From an uncultured Coriobacteriia bacterium (lineage in GTDB: Bacteria; Actinomycetota; Coriobacteriia; Coriobacteriales; QAMH01), in assembly GCA_959608885.1 (NCBI GenBank), contig CAUHSG010000001.1:124001-188000 (forward strand): a stretch of DNA of 64,000 bases, written 5' to 3'. Both the position numbers and the translations under genes were made by a program. This document shows positions 7,578-15,857 of the stretch, in pieces. Below the pieces are notes generated by a model. The model worked only from the letters and a program-made list of their open reading frames with translations. It had not been told where the DNA came from and did no database searches. Within the stretch, counting starts at the first letter, position 1, and every line of letters begins with the position of its first letter.

Positions 7578-8360
7578 CTATCGTGCGTTTTCGTCTTCTG
7601 CCTTCAGGACATCTTGCGCGATGAGGTACTCGCGGTCTTCATCGCTCAGGGGCTCAGAGCTCTTCGAAATCACGAAGACGCGCTCGGCCGCCTTGCCAAC
7701 GTTGAGATTGAGAGCACTCGCGACGCCAAACGAGAAATCGAGAATGCGCTTGGCAAGTGATGCCTTGGTATCGACAACGTTGAGGATGACGATCTTGCCG
7801 GCTTTTGCGGCGTTGGCGACCTTCTCGATATCGGCGTAGGCCTTGGGGCAGACGATTTCGAGACGACCGGCGGGATCGCCCTTGATCTTGAGAAAGTCGG
7901 ACCCAAGCGACGCGTACGGATCGCGGCTCTGGCGAACCGGAGCCGGCGAATCGAGGAACGACGGATCTTGCGGAGCGGACCAGGTGGGCTCACCCACCGA
8001 ACGCGACGAGTCGCGCCTCGAGGCGGAAGTGCCGATGTTTCTGCCGTAGGAGCTCGATGACGAACGTGGCGAATATCCACGCGAGCGAGCGGAGACGTCG
8101 AGACTGTCATAGGAAGCGACGCGCGGCTTGCGGTCAGAAGACAACGTCACATGCTCGAAATTGCTGGGATTGTAGGAATCGAACGATATGACCTCATTGC
8201 GGCGAACCGCGCCGCGCCTATCATCCGCACCCGAATCGGCGTAATCGTCGTAATCGTCGTCGTACATGGCATCATCTTCGTAGTACTCGGCTTCGTCGTC
8301 AGCCCACTCCGGTTTTCCGCCAAATCCGAGCCGGTCCTTCATACCGCCCAAAAGACTCAT
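7578..8360 (-). CDS. sepF: SepF, FtsZ membrane anchor
   Basis: This 260-residue protein has an N-terminal amphipathic stretch (SLLGGMKDRLGF) expected to bind membrane. A long acidic, Tyr/Asp/Ser-rich linker follows (about 20-165), then the C-terminal SepF core (LEIVCPKAYADIEKVANAAK...VVILNVVDTK-like region). SepF bundles FtsZ filaments and tethers them to membrane. Here it is probably the main anchor because no ftsA is present. The ATG at 8360 places the amphipathic helix at the terminus and has GAGG upstream. An ATG at 8378 in frame adds six residues. Confidence 0.92.
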   Translation of the reverse strand: MSLLGGMKDRLGFGGKPEWADDEAEYYEDDAMYDDDYDDYADSGADDRRGAVRRNEVISFDSYNPSNFEHVTLSSDRKPRVASYDSLDVSARSRGYSPRSSSSSYGRNIGTSASRRDSSRSVGEPTWSAPQDPSFLDSPAPVRQSRDPYASLGSDFLKIKGDPAGRLEIVCPKAYADIEKVANAAKAGKIVILNVVDTKASLAKRILDFSFGVASALNLNVGKAAERVFVISKSSEPLSDEDREYLIAQDVLKAEDENAR

Positions 8361-8408
8361 AGTTCGTGCCTCGCTCATATGAAACAGGCACCTAGCTACG
8401 TGACGACG

Positions 8409-9104
8409 CTAGCGTGCCGTGAAGTTATCGTCAAAAATCCTTCTACCAATGCGAACCATCGTAGCGCCTTCTTCGATTGCCACGGGATAGTCTTCGGACA
8501 TACCCATAGAAAGTTCGCGCATGGAAATACTATCACGCTCATCGCAATATTTTGACATCATCTGGCTTAAGTTTTGCAAGCCGGCAAATGTTTTTCTGGC
8601 AAGATCGATGTCACCTTGCGGGGCCATCGTCATGAGACCCTTGCATGCGACATGCTCGCATTGTGCGATTCGCTCGATGAAGGCGGGAAGTTCGCCAGGG
8701 CGAATTCCTCCCTTGCTCTCTTCGCCCGAAACCGAAACCTCGATGAGAACATCCTGGATGCAGCCGATGTTGCCCGCTGCCTTCTCGATCGCTTCGAGAA
8801 GCGAGAGGCGGTCGAGCGAGTGGATGAGGAACGCCTTGCCAACGACGTGGCGCGCCTTGTTCGACTGGAGCGTTCCGATGAAGTGCCAACGCGCATCGGA
8901 ATAGAGGGCGACCTTCTCGTTGAAGGGCTTGTCGCGATTCTCGCCAAAGTCCGTCACGCCGCACGCGATCGCCTCGCCCACGACAGGAGGCTCGACCGTC
9001 TTGCTCACGGCGATGATCCTGATATCTTGAGGACTTCTGCCATACTCGCCACATATACGGGCGACATCCGCGCGGGTGTCGCTCCAACGCTGTTCCAGAC
9101 TCAT
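8409..9104 (-). CDS. yggS: YggS/PLPBP-family pyridoxal-phosphate homeostasis protein
   Basis: This 231-residue alanine-racemase-fold barrel protein binds PLP without catalysing a known reaction and helps buffer PLP and amino-acid pools. The PLP lysine is in IIAVSKTV. Other landmarks are DFGENR, WHFIGTLQSNKAR, IEVSVSGEESKGG, GLMTMAP and LSMGMSEDYPVAIEEG, followed by VRIGRRIF. It overlaps the pgeF stop by ATGA, with a GAGGAAG site upstream. Its position between pgeF and sepF matches many actinobacterial and firmicute division clusters. Confidence 0.95.
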   Translation of the reverse strand: MSLEQRWSDTRADVARICGEYGRSPQDIRIIAVSKTVEPPVVGEAIACGVTDFGENRDKPFNEKVALYSDARWHFIGTLQSNKARHVVGKAFLIHSLDRLSLLEAIEKAAGNIGCIQDVLIEVSVSGEESKGGIRPGELPAFIERIAQCEHVACKGLMTMAPQGDIDLARKTFAGLQNLSQMMSKYCDERDSISMRELSMGMSEDYPVAIEEGATMVRIGRRIFDDNFTAR

Positions 9105-9967
9105 GCTTCCTCTTTCCGAATTGCAAACGCCCCATGCCGACCCGTCAGACCGGCATCGGCTCGATACGAATAGTACTCATCATGGTGACACGAGGTACAG
9201 AGGTTTGCGTGCGCGATTCTTTCCGGCACGGCCCCCGCTCGCAGAAGCGAGGTGGTAACAGCAGCATCGAGATCGAGATGCCCCTCGCCCGCATCGCATG
9301 TTTCATCAAATTCCGCAACAAATTGCCCAATCATTTCATCGGCGACTTTGTAACAACAAGAGCCGATATGTGGGCCAATATAGCAATTTATTGCATAAGG
9401 TCGGCACCCTGTTGCCTTTTGGAGTTTTCGCAAGCCGATGCCGGCTATCGAGGCAATGGAACCACGCCATCCGGAGTGGATGACGGCAAATGACCCATCG
9501 GGAGCGACGAGCATCACCGGAACACAATCGGCAAAGCAAAGCAATACCGGGACATCTGCTTGCGTGCACACGATCCCATCGGCACCTTCGGCAGCCTCTC
9601 GTTGAGTTTCGACAACATGTCTAATTTCAAGCACTTTGTTACCATGAATTTGTAACGGAGAAACCAGACGCTTCATATAATTTTGAGCGTCTAGCGCTGC
9701 GCCGAGCAACGCCCTGTTTGCGTCGACCGCAGCATCATCATCACCAACTGCATACGAGAGGTTCAGGCCTCCATAGGGCCCCTTACTCACTCCCCCATCA
9801 CGTGTGGTGAAGGTCACGCGCGTGCCACATGCCTTGAAGAGCGCCTCGTCGGTGAGGACACGTACGGTGGAATCGCCTACGCAAAAAGAATTCTCCGCCA
9901 GCCGTGGAAGGGGCAGACGGAGAATCTCATCTAGTTGCGTATGGGACGTGGCAACCCCGATAGACAT
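9101..9967 (-). CDS. pgeF: Peptidoglycan editing factor PgeF (YfiH, multicopper-oxidase-like fold)
   Basis: This 288-residue protein has the YfiH/laccase-domain landmarks: FTTRDGGVSKGPYGGLNLS, QIHGNKV, DCVPVMLV, HSGWRG (metal-binding His), GPHIGSCCYKV and a C-terminal NLCTSCHHDEYYSYRADAG. PgeF removes wrongly incorporated L-Ser from UDP-MurNAc precursors so that only the L-Ala form proceeds. Its start shares one base with the ftsZ stop (TAATG arrangement), which implies coupled translation. The setting downstream of the mur genes fits a proofreading role in the same pathway. Confidence 0.92.
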   Translation of the reverse strand: MSIGVATSHTQLDEILRLPLPRLAENSFCVGDSTVRVLTDEALFKACGTRVTFTTRDGGVSKGPYGGLNLSYAVGDDDAAVDANRALLGAALDAQNYMKRLVSPLQIHGNKVLEIRHVVETQREAAEGADGIVCTQADVPVLLCFADCVPVMLVAPDGSFAVIHSGWRGSIASIAGIGLRKLQKATGCRPYAINCYIGPHIGSCCYKVADEMIGQFVAEFDETCDAGEGHLDLDAAVTTSLLRAGAVPERIAHANLCTSCHHDEYYSYRADAGLTGRHGAFAIRKEEA

Positions 9968-11052
9968 TAGTAACGGCTACGCTTGAGGAAGTCGGGGATA
10001 TCGTCGTCAAAGGCGGGAGTGAGGTTATCCTCGGGCATCGAGGCAAAGGCCTGGCTCACGCTCGACTTGCCGCCGAGGTCCATGCTCGCCTGCTGCTCGG
10101 TGCCATCGAAGCCCGTGGCGATGACGGTGACGCGAATCTGATCGCCCATCGACTCGTCGATGACGGTACCGAAGATGATGTTCGCATCCTCGTCGGCCGC
10201 GGAGTTGATGATCTGCGAAGCCTCGTCGATCTCCTGCAGGCTCATGTCGCTACCACCCGTGATGGAGTAAAGGATGCGATCTGCGCCAACGATGGAAGAC
10301 TCGAGCAGCTTGGAGGAGATGGCCTCCTTGGCAGCATCGGCCGCGCGATTCTCGCCCGAGGCGATGCCGATGCCCATCATGGCCGAACCGGCATCCTTCA
10401 TGATGGCGCGAACGTCTGCGAAGTCGAGGTTGATGAGGCCGGGGATCGTGATGAGGTCGGTGATGCCCTGAGTGCCCTGACGCAGGATGTCGTCTGCGAT
10501 GCGGAACGCGTCGAGCATGGAGGTGCGCTTCTCGATAACCTGAAGAAGACGGTCGTTGGGAACGACGATGAGCGTGTCAACCTTCTGGGCGAGCAGGGCG
10601 ACGCCCTCCTCGGCCTGGTTCATGCGCTTGCGTCCCTCGAAACCGAAGGGCTTGGTAACGACACCGACGGTGAGTGCACCAATCTCCTCCATGGCGATTT
10701 CCGCCACGACGGGAGCAGCGCCCGTACCCGTTCCGCCGCCCTCGCCGGCAGTCACGAAGACCATGTCTGCGCCAGCGAGCGCATCGCGGATATCGGCACG
10801 AGACTCCTCGGCCGCCTGCGCGCCAATCTCGGGATTGGCTCCGGCGCCGAGACCACGAGTAAGCTCCTCGCCGATGTGAACCGTACGGTCTGCATCGGAC
10901 ATGAGCAGGGCCTGCCTGTCGGTATTGATGGCGATGAACTCGACGCCCTTGACGCCGGCTTCGACCATGCGATTGACGGCATTCGTGCCGCCACCGCCAA
11001 CGCCGACCACCTTGATCACTGCGAGATGGTCAGATCCTGTGTACTCGGGCAT
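9967..11052 (-). CDS. ftsZ: Cell-division protein FtsZ
   Basis: This 361-residue tubulin-like GTPase polymerises into the Z ring. The sequence shows VGVGGGGTNAVNRM at the N-terminus, the tubulin signature GGGTGTGAAPVVAEIA, the T7-loop region NLDFADVRAIM, and a C-terminal conserved peptide ending DDIPDFLKRSRY, which binds partners such as SepF. The ATG at 11052 has GGAAGGA just upstream; the longer reading to 11151 adds non-conserved residues and is rejected. It lies 328 nt downstream of ftsQ with no ftsA between, and that gap holds its likely own promoter region. Confidence 0.98.
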   Translation of the reverse strand: MPEYTGSDHLAVIKVVGVGGGGTNAVNRMVEAGVKGVEFIAINTDRQALLMSDADRTVHIGEELTRGLGAGANPEIGAQAAEESRADIRDALAGADMVFVTAGEGGGTGTGAAPVVAEIAMEEIGALTVGVVTKPFGFEGRKRMNQAEEGVALLAQKVDTLIVVPNDRLLQVIEKRTSMLDAFRIADDILRQGTQGITDLITIPGLINLDFADVRAIMKDAGSAMMGIGIASGENRAADAAKEAISSKLLESSIVGADRILYSITGGSDMSLQEIDEASQIINSAADEDANIIFGTVIDESMGDQIRVTVIATGFDGTEQQASMDLGGKSSVSQAFASMPEDNLTPAFDDDIPDFLKRSRY

Positions 11053-11073
11053 GTCAGTCCTTCCTACGTTTAA

Positions 11074-11100
11074 GGAATCCTCGTCATTGGTCGAGATTCC
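11074..11100 (-). other. Hairpin in the ftsZ leader
   Basis: GGAATCCTCG (11074-11083) and CGAGATTCC (11092-11100) pair with one bulged base around an 8-nt loop, ending 21 nt upstream of the ftsZ start codon. It could affect message stability or ribosome access. Its function is unknown. Confidence 0.4.
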
Positions 11101-11150
11101 TCTTGATGCGACGTTTAGTCTGTCAAATGGTAGAGAAATCAGTCCAGACA

Positions 11151-11185
11151 AGTATACACTTCAAGCTAGATATCGCCACGATATC
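11151..11185 (-). promoter_or_regulatory. Putative ftsZ promoter -10 with an upstream dyad operator
   Basis: TATACT (11151-11156, minus strand) matches five of six positions of a -10 box about 100 nt before ftsZ. A perfect dyad GATATCG-CCA-CGATATC (11169-11185) overlaps where the -35 would sit, and no good -35 hexamer is present. The arrangement suggests a regulated promoter. No binding protein can be named. Confidence 0.35.
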
Positions 11186-11380
11186 CATCATTTTTTAGGT
11201 GAATTTTGTACGTTTTTCCCTGAGTATCCTAGCCAAATATTCTTACTTGAATTATTTACTCCAACAAAGCCCTTTTGCCGTAATGTGTCCATCATTCTCT
11301 GCGAGCAGACGAGGCGAACGCGATGGGCAAGCGCGTGCGAACGATGCGAACGGAACGCCGTACGCGTCAGCAGAGCGCTC

Positions 11381-12382
11381 CTATTCGCCGTCAAGCATAC
11401 GGTAGGTGGGACGCGTGGGAACGCGTACGTTGATGTAGGAGATCTTTCCTTCGTACTCGTTGAGCAGCGAGTTGATGACCGCCTCCTTGACCTCGATATC
11501 GCTCGAGTCACCAAAGGCGACCGTCACGCCATCCTCGAGATTGAGCGAGGTCTTGATGGAGGACTCGGCGGAGATGCTCACGATACGCGAACGCAGGTCA
11601 TCGCTAATGGAATTGAGGATGTCGAGCGCGTTGTTGATGCCGCCATCCGTGCAGATGCTGCCGGAGATGGGTGCCGGCATCGACGGCGAGACGTCGATGA
11701 TCTTCATCGCGTTTTCCCAATCGTCGGTAGTGGCGGCAGAAAGCCAGGCGCCATCGGTCGAGATGACCCAGTTCGACTTGTCGTTGATCTTGGCTACGGC
11801 ACCCGGTTCGCGCTCCTTGATGTCGATGACGATAGTATCAGGAAAGACGCGGTGAATGGAGGCTTCCTGTACCCAGGCGTTATCCTCGAGGCGCTCCTTT
11901 ATGCCCTTGGAATCAAGGCGTAGCAAGGTCGAATCATCCGAGACGGCCGCAATGCTCGTGATTTCCTGACTCGTGAGATGCGCCGACCCGTTAACTTGCA
12001 CGTTGTTGACGTGGAAGAGATCGGAACGGTAGATGAATATGCTTCCGAAGATGATGAGCAGGATGACGGCGATGGCGATAGCGATGCGGGCGATGTAGCG
12101 CAGGTACTGCCAACGCTGACGCTTAGCGCGTTGCTCGGCACGGATATCGCCAGCACGCCTGCCCTGTTCCGCGACTTGTCTTCGCGACTCGCGCGCCCGC
12201 CTCTGGGCATCCTCGGATGCCTGCCGGGCCTTGTTCGTGCGCTGAAGGCGGGCGGAACTCTTGTTCTGGCGTGCTTTGACAGACGAGCGTTTCGCTCGCG
12301 AGCTCGCACCCGTATTCTGCTTTCTCCCCCGTCTAGAACGGGAATCCGAGGAACTTGACCTCGGGCGAGAGGCTGATGCCAT
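11381..12382 (-). CDS. ftsQ: FtsQ/DivIB division protein with POTRA domain
   Basis: This 333-residue protein is built as a basic cytoplasmic tail of about 95 residues rich in Arg, Ser and Lys, one membrane helix (IARIAIAIAVILLIIFGSIFI), then an extracytoplasmic POTRA domain (VNNVQVNGSAHLTSQEI) and a beta domain. FtsQ/DivIB links early and late division proteins and binds FtsL and FtsB. The ATG at 12382 overlaps the end of murB by 50 nt. It is credible because GAAGGAGAG sits two nt upstream inside murB and no later in-frame ATG precedes the membrane helix. Confidence 0.9.
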   Translation of the reverse strand: MASASRPRSSSSDSRSRRGRKQNTGASSRAKRSSVKARQNKSSARLQRTNKARQASEDAQRRARESRRQVAEQGRRAGDIRAEQRAKRQRWQYLRYIARIAIAIAVILLIIFGSIFIYRSDLFHVNNVQVNGSAHLTSQEITSIAAVSDDSTLLRLDSKGIKERLEDNAWVQEASIHRVFPDTIVIDIKEREPGAVAKINDKSNWVISTDGAWLSAATTDDWENAMKIIDVSPSMPAPISGSICTDGGINNALDILNSISDDLRSRIVSISAESSIKTSLNLEDGVTVAFGDSSDIEVKEAVINSLLNEYEGKISYINVRVPTRPTYRMLDGE

Positions 12383-13286
12383 AACTCTCCTTCACACGAT
12401 CACGCGCAAGACGCATGAGCGCGAGAACGTCATCGGCACGTGCCGATCCGTCGTTCACGATGAAGTTCGAATGCAGGGTCGAGATGTGCGCGTCACCACA
12501 CGAAGCACCGGCAAGACCGCAGGAGCGTATGAGCTCGCCGGCGGATTTGCCGTCAGGGTTCTTGAACACGCTTCCACAGCTATGAGCGGGAAGCGGCTGG
12601 CGCCTTGAGCGCGCGTCAAGCAGATCCTGCATCGTCTCGGCAATTCTACCCTTGTTCGCCGCCTTGAGCGCAAGCGTTGCCTCGACGATGATCTCATCTG
12701 CCGAAATGTTACTCGAACGGTAGGTCCAGTCGATTTCGTCTGCGTAGATGATATGCAGACCCGTGCCCGGTCTGTATGCCGTAACATGCGCGATGCGGGA
12801 CGCAATCCAGCTCTCGCGCGTGCCGGCATTCATGAAAATCGCACCGCCGAGCGAGCCGGGAATGCCCGCCATGTCCTCGAGCCCCGATAGACCCAGACCA
12901 TAGGCCTGCTGGACGAGGCGTGCAAGCGGGACGGCCGCGCCCGCCGTAACATGCAGCCTTTGTGCCGCAGGCAACGCAACGATTTCCTCCTCGGTAAGAC
13001 CACCGAAGTCGATACGCGCGAACTCTCCCGCAAGGACGATCACCGCGCCGTCATAGCCGGCATCGCTCACGAGCAGGTTGCTGCCCTTGCCGACGATGGT
13101 CCATGCGACCCCTTCCTCGGCAAGCACCTCGAGCGTCAATGCAAGGTCGGCGACCGAGGCGCACTCGACGAAAAGCGCAGCTGGACCGCCGATGCGATAG
13201 CTCGTATGGCGTGACATCAGCTCATCGCACTTGGCAGAGCCACTGAGCGTGCCTTCCAAGCGAACGTATGCGTCGAAAATGCTCAA
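12333..13286 (-). CDS. murB: UDP-N-acetylmuramate dehydrogenase (UDP-N-acetylenolpyruvoylglucosamine reductase)
   Basis: This 317-residue FAD enzyme reduces UDP-GlcNAc-enolpyruvate to UDP-MurNAc with NADPH. Landmarks are HTSYRIGGPAALFV, IVGKGSNLLVSD, GLEDMAGIPGSLGGAIFMNAG, YRSSN, the SCGSVFKNP region containing the proton-donor Ser, and LIRSCGLAG...ISTLHSNFIVN. The start codon is TTG, with AGGA upstream, 9 nt after the murC stop. It is typical in length. It sits at the end of the mur block as in many Gram-positive dcw clusters. Confidence 0.95.
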   Translation of the reverse strand: MSIFDAYVRLEGTLSGSAKCDELMSRHTSYRIGGPAALFVECASVADLALTLEVLAEEGVAWTIVGKGSNLLVSDAGYDGAVIVLAGEFARIDFGGLTEEEIVALPAAQRLHVTAGAAVPLARLVQQAYGLGLSGLEDMAGIPGSLGGAIFMNAGTRESWIASRIAHVTAYRPGTGLHIIYADEIDWTYRSSNISADEIIVEATLALKAANKGRIAETMQDLLDARSRRQPLPAHSCGSVFKNPDGKSAGELIRSCGLAGASCGDAHISTLHSNFIVNDGSARADDVLALMRLARDRVKESYGISLSPEVKFLGFPF

Positions 13287-13295
13287 AGAGCGTTC

Positions 13296-14684
13296 CTACT
13301 CCCCGGCCAGAGATTGCGTGATGAGCGGGGCAATCGTCGTCACATCGCCCGCACCCATCGTGATGATAAGATCGCCCGCCATGAGCTTGTGCCGCAGGAA
13401 GGGGATGATTTCGGGACGATGCGGCAACCACGCGACCTGCTGGCGTGGGTTGTGCCGCAAGATGGAGTCGATGACCGTCTTGCCGTTGACACCTGGTATG
13501 GGCATCTCGCCGGCCGGGTACACGTCCATGACGATGACGGAATCCGCCCCGTCAAATGCCGACCCGAATTCACGTGCCAGCGATTCGGTACGCGAGTAAC
13601 GATGTGGCTGGAACAGTACGTGAACGTGCTCGAAGTCAAGCTTGGATGCTGCCCTGATAGTCGCCTGAATCTCGGTGGGGTGATGGGCGTAGTCATCGAC
13701 GACGGTCACGCCGGCCTCCTCGCCTATGAGATCGAAGCGCCTACGCACGCCGGAAAAGGTCGCAAGCGCACGTGCCGCCTGCTCGACGTCGAGCCCACAG
13801 GCCCAGACCACGCCGAGCACGCCCGTCGCATTGAGGACGTTGTGACGGCCCGGGTTCTTGGTAATCTCGGTCTGCACGCTCGTACCATCGGGAAAGCTCA
13901 CGGTAAAGGCATGGCCAAGACCGCTCTTGCCCGTGACCTCGAAGCACACGTCACAGCCGCCGTCGCCCTTCTCGCCGTAGACGATGGTGCGCTTGCCGAC
14001 CTCGCGTGCAATCTGCGCAAGACGCGGATTATCAGCGCAGACGACGGCAGCACCCTCGTCAGGCAGAAGCGAGAGGAAGTCGGCAAAGGCATCGTAGATA
14101 GCCTCGAGACTGCCATAATGGTCGAGATGGTCGGGCTCGATGTTGGTGATGAGCGCGACGTAAGGCGAGAGATGCACGAACGAGCCATCGGACTCGTCGG
14201 CCTCGACGATATAGTGCTCGCCCGTCCCACTCTTTGCATTCGTGTCGTAGCCATCGACCGTACCGCCGATGACGAAACTCGGATCAAGCCCCATGCGGTC
14301 GATGGTAGTTGCCAGCATCGAGGACGTCGTCGTCTTTCCGTGCGTGCCGGCGCAGGCGAGCGTCTTCTTGCCCTCGCCGAGCGAGGCGAGCGCCTGAGAG
14401 CGGTGCCATACGGGGATGCCACGTTTGCGGGCCTCGGCAAGTTCCGGATTCTTCTCGGGAATGGCACTCGAGATGACGACCGCGTCAAGGTCGTTGGCAA
14501 TATTTGCCGCATCGTGACCGATCATAACCTCGACGCCTGCGTCGACGAGGCGCTTGGTGGCACGCGACTCTTTCATGTCCGAACCGCTGACCTGCACGCC
14601 ACGCGACTTGGCCACGAGCGCGATGCCCGACATTCCCACGCCGCCGACGCCGATGAAGTGTATCTTCTTCGATTTAGCCACCAT
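13296..14684 (-). CDS. murC: UDP-N-acetylmuramate--L-alanine ligase
   Basis: This 462-residue ATP-dependent ligase adds the first stem residue, L-Ala, to UDP-MurNAc. It shows the N-terminal Rossmann glycine motif (FIGVGGVGMSGIA), the ATP-binding GTHGKTTTSSML, the central ligase core with NIEPDHLDHYGS and NVLNATGVL, and the C-terminal domain motif VDDYAHHPTEI. The start overlaps murG by 11 nt with AGGAAACA upstream. Its substrate comes from MurB, encoded immediately after it. Confidence 0.97.
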   Translation of the reverse strand: MVAKSKKIHFIGVGGVGMSGIALVAKSRGVQVSGSDMKESRATKRLVDAGVEVMIGHDAANIANDLDAVVISSAIPEKNPELAEARKRGIPVWHRSQALASLGEGKKTLACAGTHGKTTTSSMLATTIDRMGLDPSFVIGGTVDGYDTNAKSGTGEHYIVEADESDGSFVHLSPYVALITNIEPDHLDHYGSLEAIYDAFADFLSLLPDEGAAVVCADNPRLAQIAREVGKRTIVYGEKGDGGCDVCFEVTGKSGLGHAFTVSFPDGTSVQTEITKNPGRHNVLNATGVLGVVWACGLDVEQAARALATFSGVRRRFDLIGEEAGVTVVDDYAHHPTEIQATIRAASKLDFEHVHVLFQPHRYSRTESLAREFGSAFDGADSVIVMDVYPAGEMPIPGVNGKTVIDSILRHNPRQQVAWLPHRPEIIPFLRHKLMAGDLIITMGAGDVTTIAPLITQSLAGE

Positions 14685-15783
14685 TGTTTCCTCGTGCGCA
14701 TTGCTCGACCATATCGGCCAGACGTATGCGCGCGTCCGAGCCGGAAAGCTTCTTGCAAGCCTGCGTCATGGTATCACGTCTCGTCTTGTCACCGAGAAGT
14801 TCGACGAGCAAATCAGAAAAGTCCGCATTCTCGACATCCGCATCGGGAACAAGACGCGCGGCACCAACGGCCACGCACGACCGCGCGTTGAGCGTCTGGT
14901 GATCCCCACGTGCGTACGGGTACGGAATGAGCACCGAAGGCACGCCAACCGTCATGATCTCGGCGACGGACGAGGCACCGGCCCTGCTCACGACCAAGTC
15001 ACTTGCGACGAGGACTTCGTTCATCGAATCGATGTAGGGTGATACGTGCCAGCGCTTTCGCTCGTCATCGCTGAGGTCGAGCTGCGCAAGGACGTTCTCG
15101 TAGTCGCTCTCGCCCGCGGATTGGATGACATGCAGCCCGTCAATGGCAAGCAGGCGGTCTTTCATGTCGCAAATCGCTCTATTCACATGCTGGGCACCAA
15201 GGCTTCCACCCATGACGAGCAAGACGAGTGCATCATCGGGGATGCCGAGCGAGGCGCGCGCCTCTGCACGCGTGCACGTCTCGAATGACGCGCGTACGGG
15301 ATTTCCGAGGACGACCGGTTCGCAGGCCCCTTCGAGTCCCCGGGCGCTTTCCTCATAGGTGAGCGCGATTGCCGTCGCGTGCTTCGCCAGATAGGCGTTG
15401 GCCATGCCCGGCACGGAGTTCTGCTCGTGAATGACGAGCGGGATGCCCATCTCGAAGGCGGCCCTGCCCACCGGAATGGAGACGTAGGCGCCAAAGGTGA
15501 CGACGGCATCGGGACGCTTGGACTTGAAGAGCTTCTTGGCGGCACGCGTCGCCTTGAGCAGCTTCGCCCCCGAACTCACGAGCGTTAGAGGATGCGCCTT
15601 GTCAAAGCCGCTCACCGCAAAGCCCCTGAACTCAAAGCCCGCCTGCGTGGCAAGACGTGACTCGATGTGATCGGGAGTTCCCACGAAGAGGATCTCGTGT
15701 CCACGCCGACGGAGCTCGTCAGCAACCGCGAGCGCCGGATTGATATGACCGGCAGTACCACCGGCGGCAATGACGTAATACAC
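14674..15783 (-). CDS. murG: MurG glycosyltransferase (lipid II synthase)
   Basis: This 369-residue GT28 enzyme transfers GlcNAc to lipid I on the inner membrane face to form lipid II. Signatures are AAGGTAGHINPALAVAD at the N-terminus, HEQNSVPGMAN, VMGGSLGAQHVN, and the donor-binding region VSRAGASSVAEI...PSVLIPYPYARGDHQT. It starts with GTG, preceded by AAAGGGG. A 74-nt gap separates it from ftsW, with nothing notable in it. Confidence 0.96.
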   Translation of the reverse strand: MYYVIAAGGTAGHINPALAVADELRRRGHEILFVGTPDHIESRLATQAGFEFRGFAVSGFDKAHPLTLVSSGAKLLKATRAAKKLFKSKRPDAVVTFGAYVSIPVGRAAFEMGIPLVIHEQNSVPGMANAYLAKHATAIALTYEESARGLEGACEPVVLGNPVRASFETCTRAEARASLGIPDDALVLLVMGGSLGAQHVNRAICDMKDRLLAIDGLHVIQSAGESDYENVLAQLDLSDDERKRWHVSPYIDSMNEVLVASDLVVSRAGASSVAEIMTVGVPSVLIPYPYARGDHQTLNARSCVAVGAARLVPDADVENADFSDLLVELLGDKTRRDTMTQACKKLSGSDARIRLADMVEQCARGNNGG

Positions 15784-15857
15784 GACGTGCCCCTTTCAGA
15801 CGTTGCAAGAAGTGTACCCCATGTGAAGGATAAGCCAAAAACTCCAAAAGGACGATG

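Larger units (their letters stand above)
11053..11380. other. 328-nt non-coding interval between ftsQ and ftsZ
   Basis: No convincing gene is present. The stretch is distinctly A+T-richer than its surroundings around 11100-11280. It holds a leader hairpin at 11074-11100, a -10-like TATACT at 11151-11156 and a 17-bp dyad at 11169-11185, all upstream of ftsZ on the minus strand. The rest (11190-11380) shows nothing I can assign. No remnant of ftsA is recognisable in any frame. Confidence 0.7.

Noticed and set aside
13314..14891. A 525-residue plus-strand ORF over murC
   Set aside because: Antisense shadow. murC on the other strand has all Mur ligase motifs.
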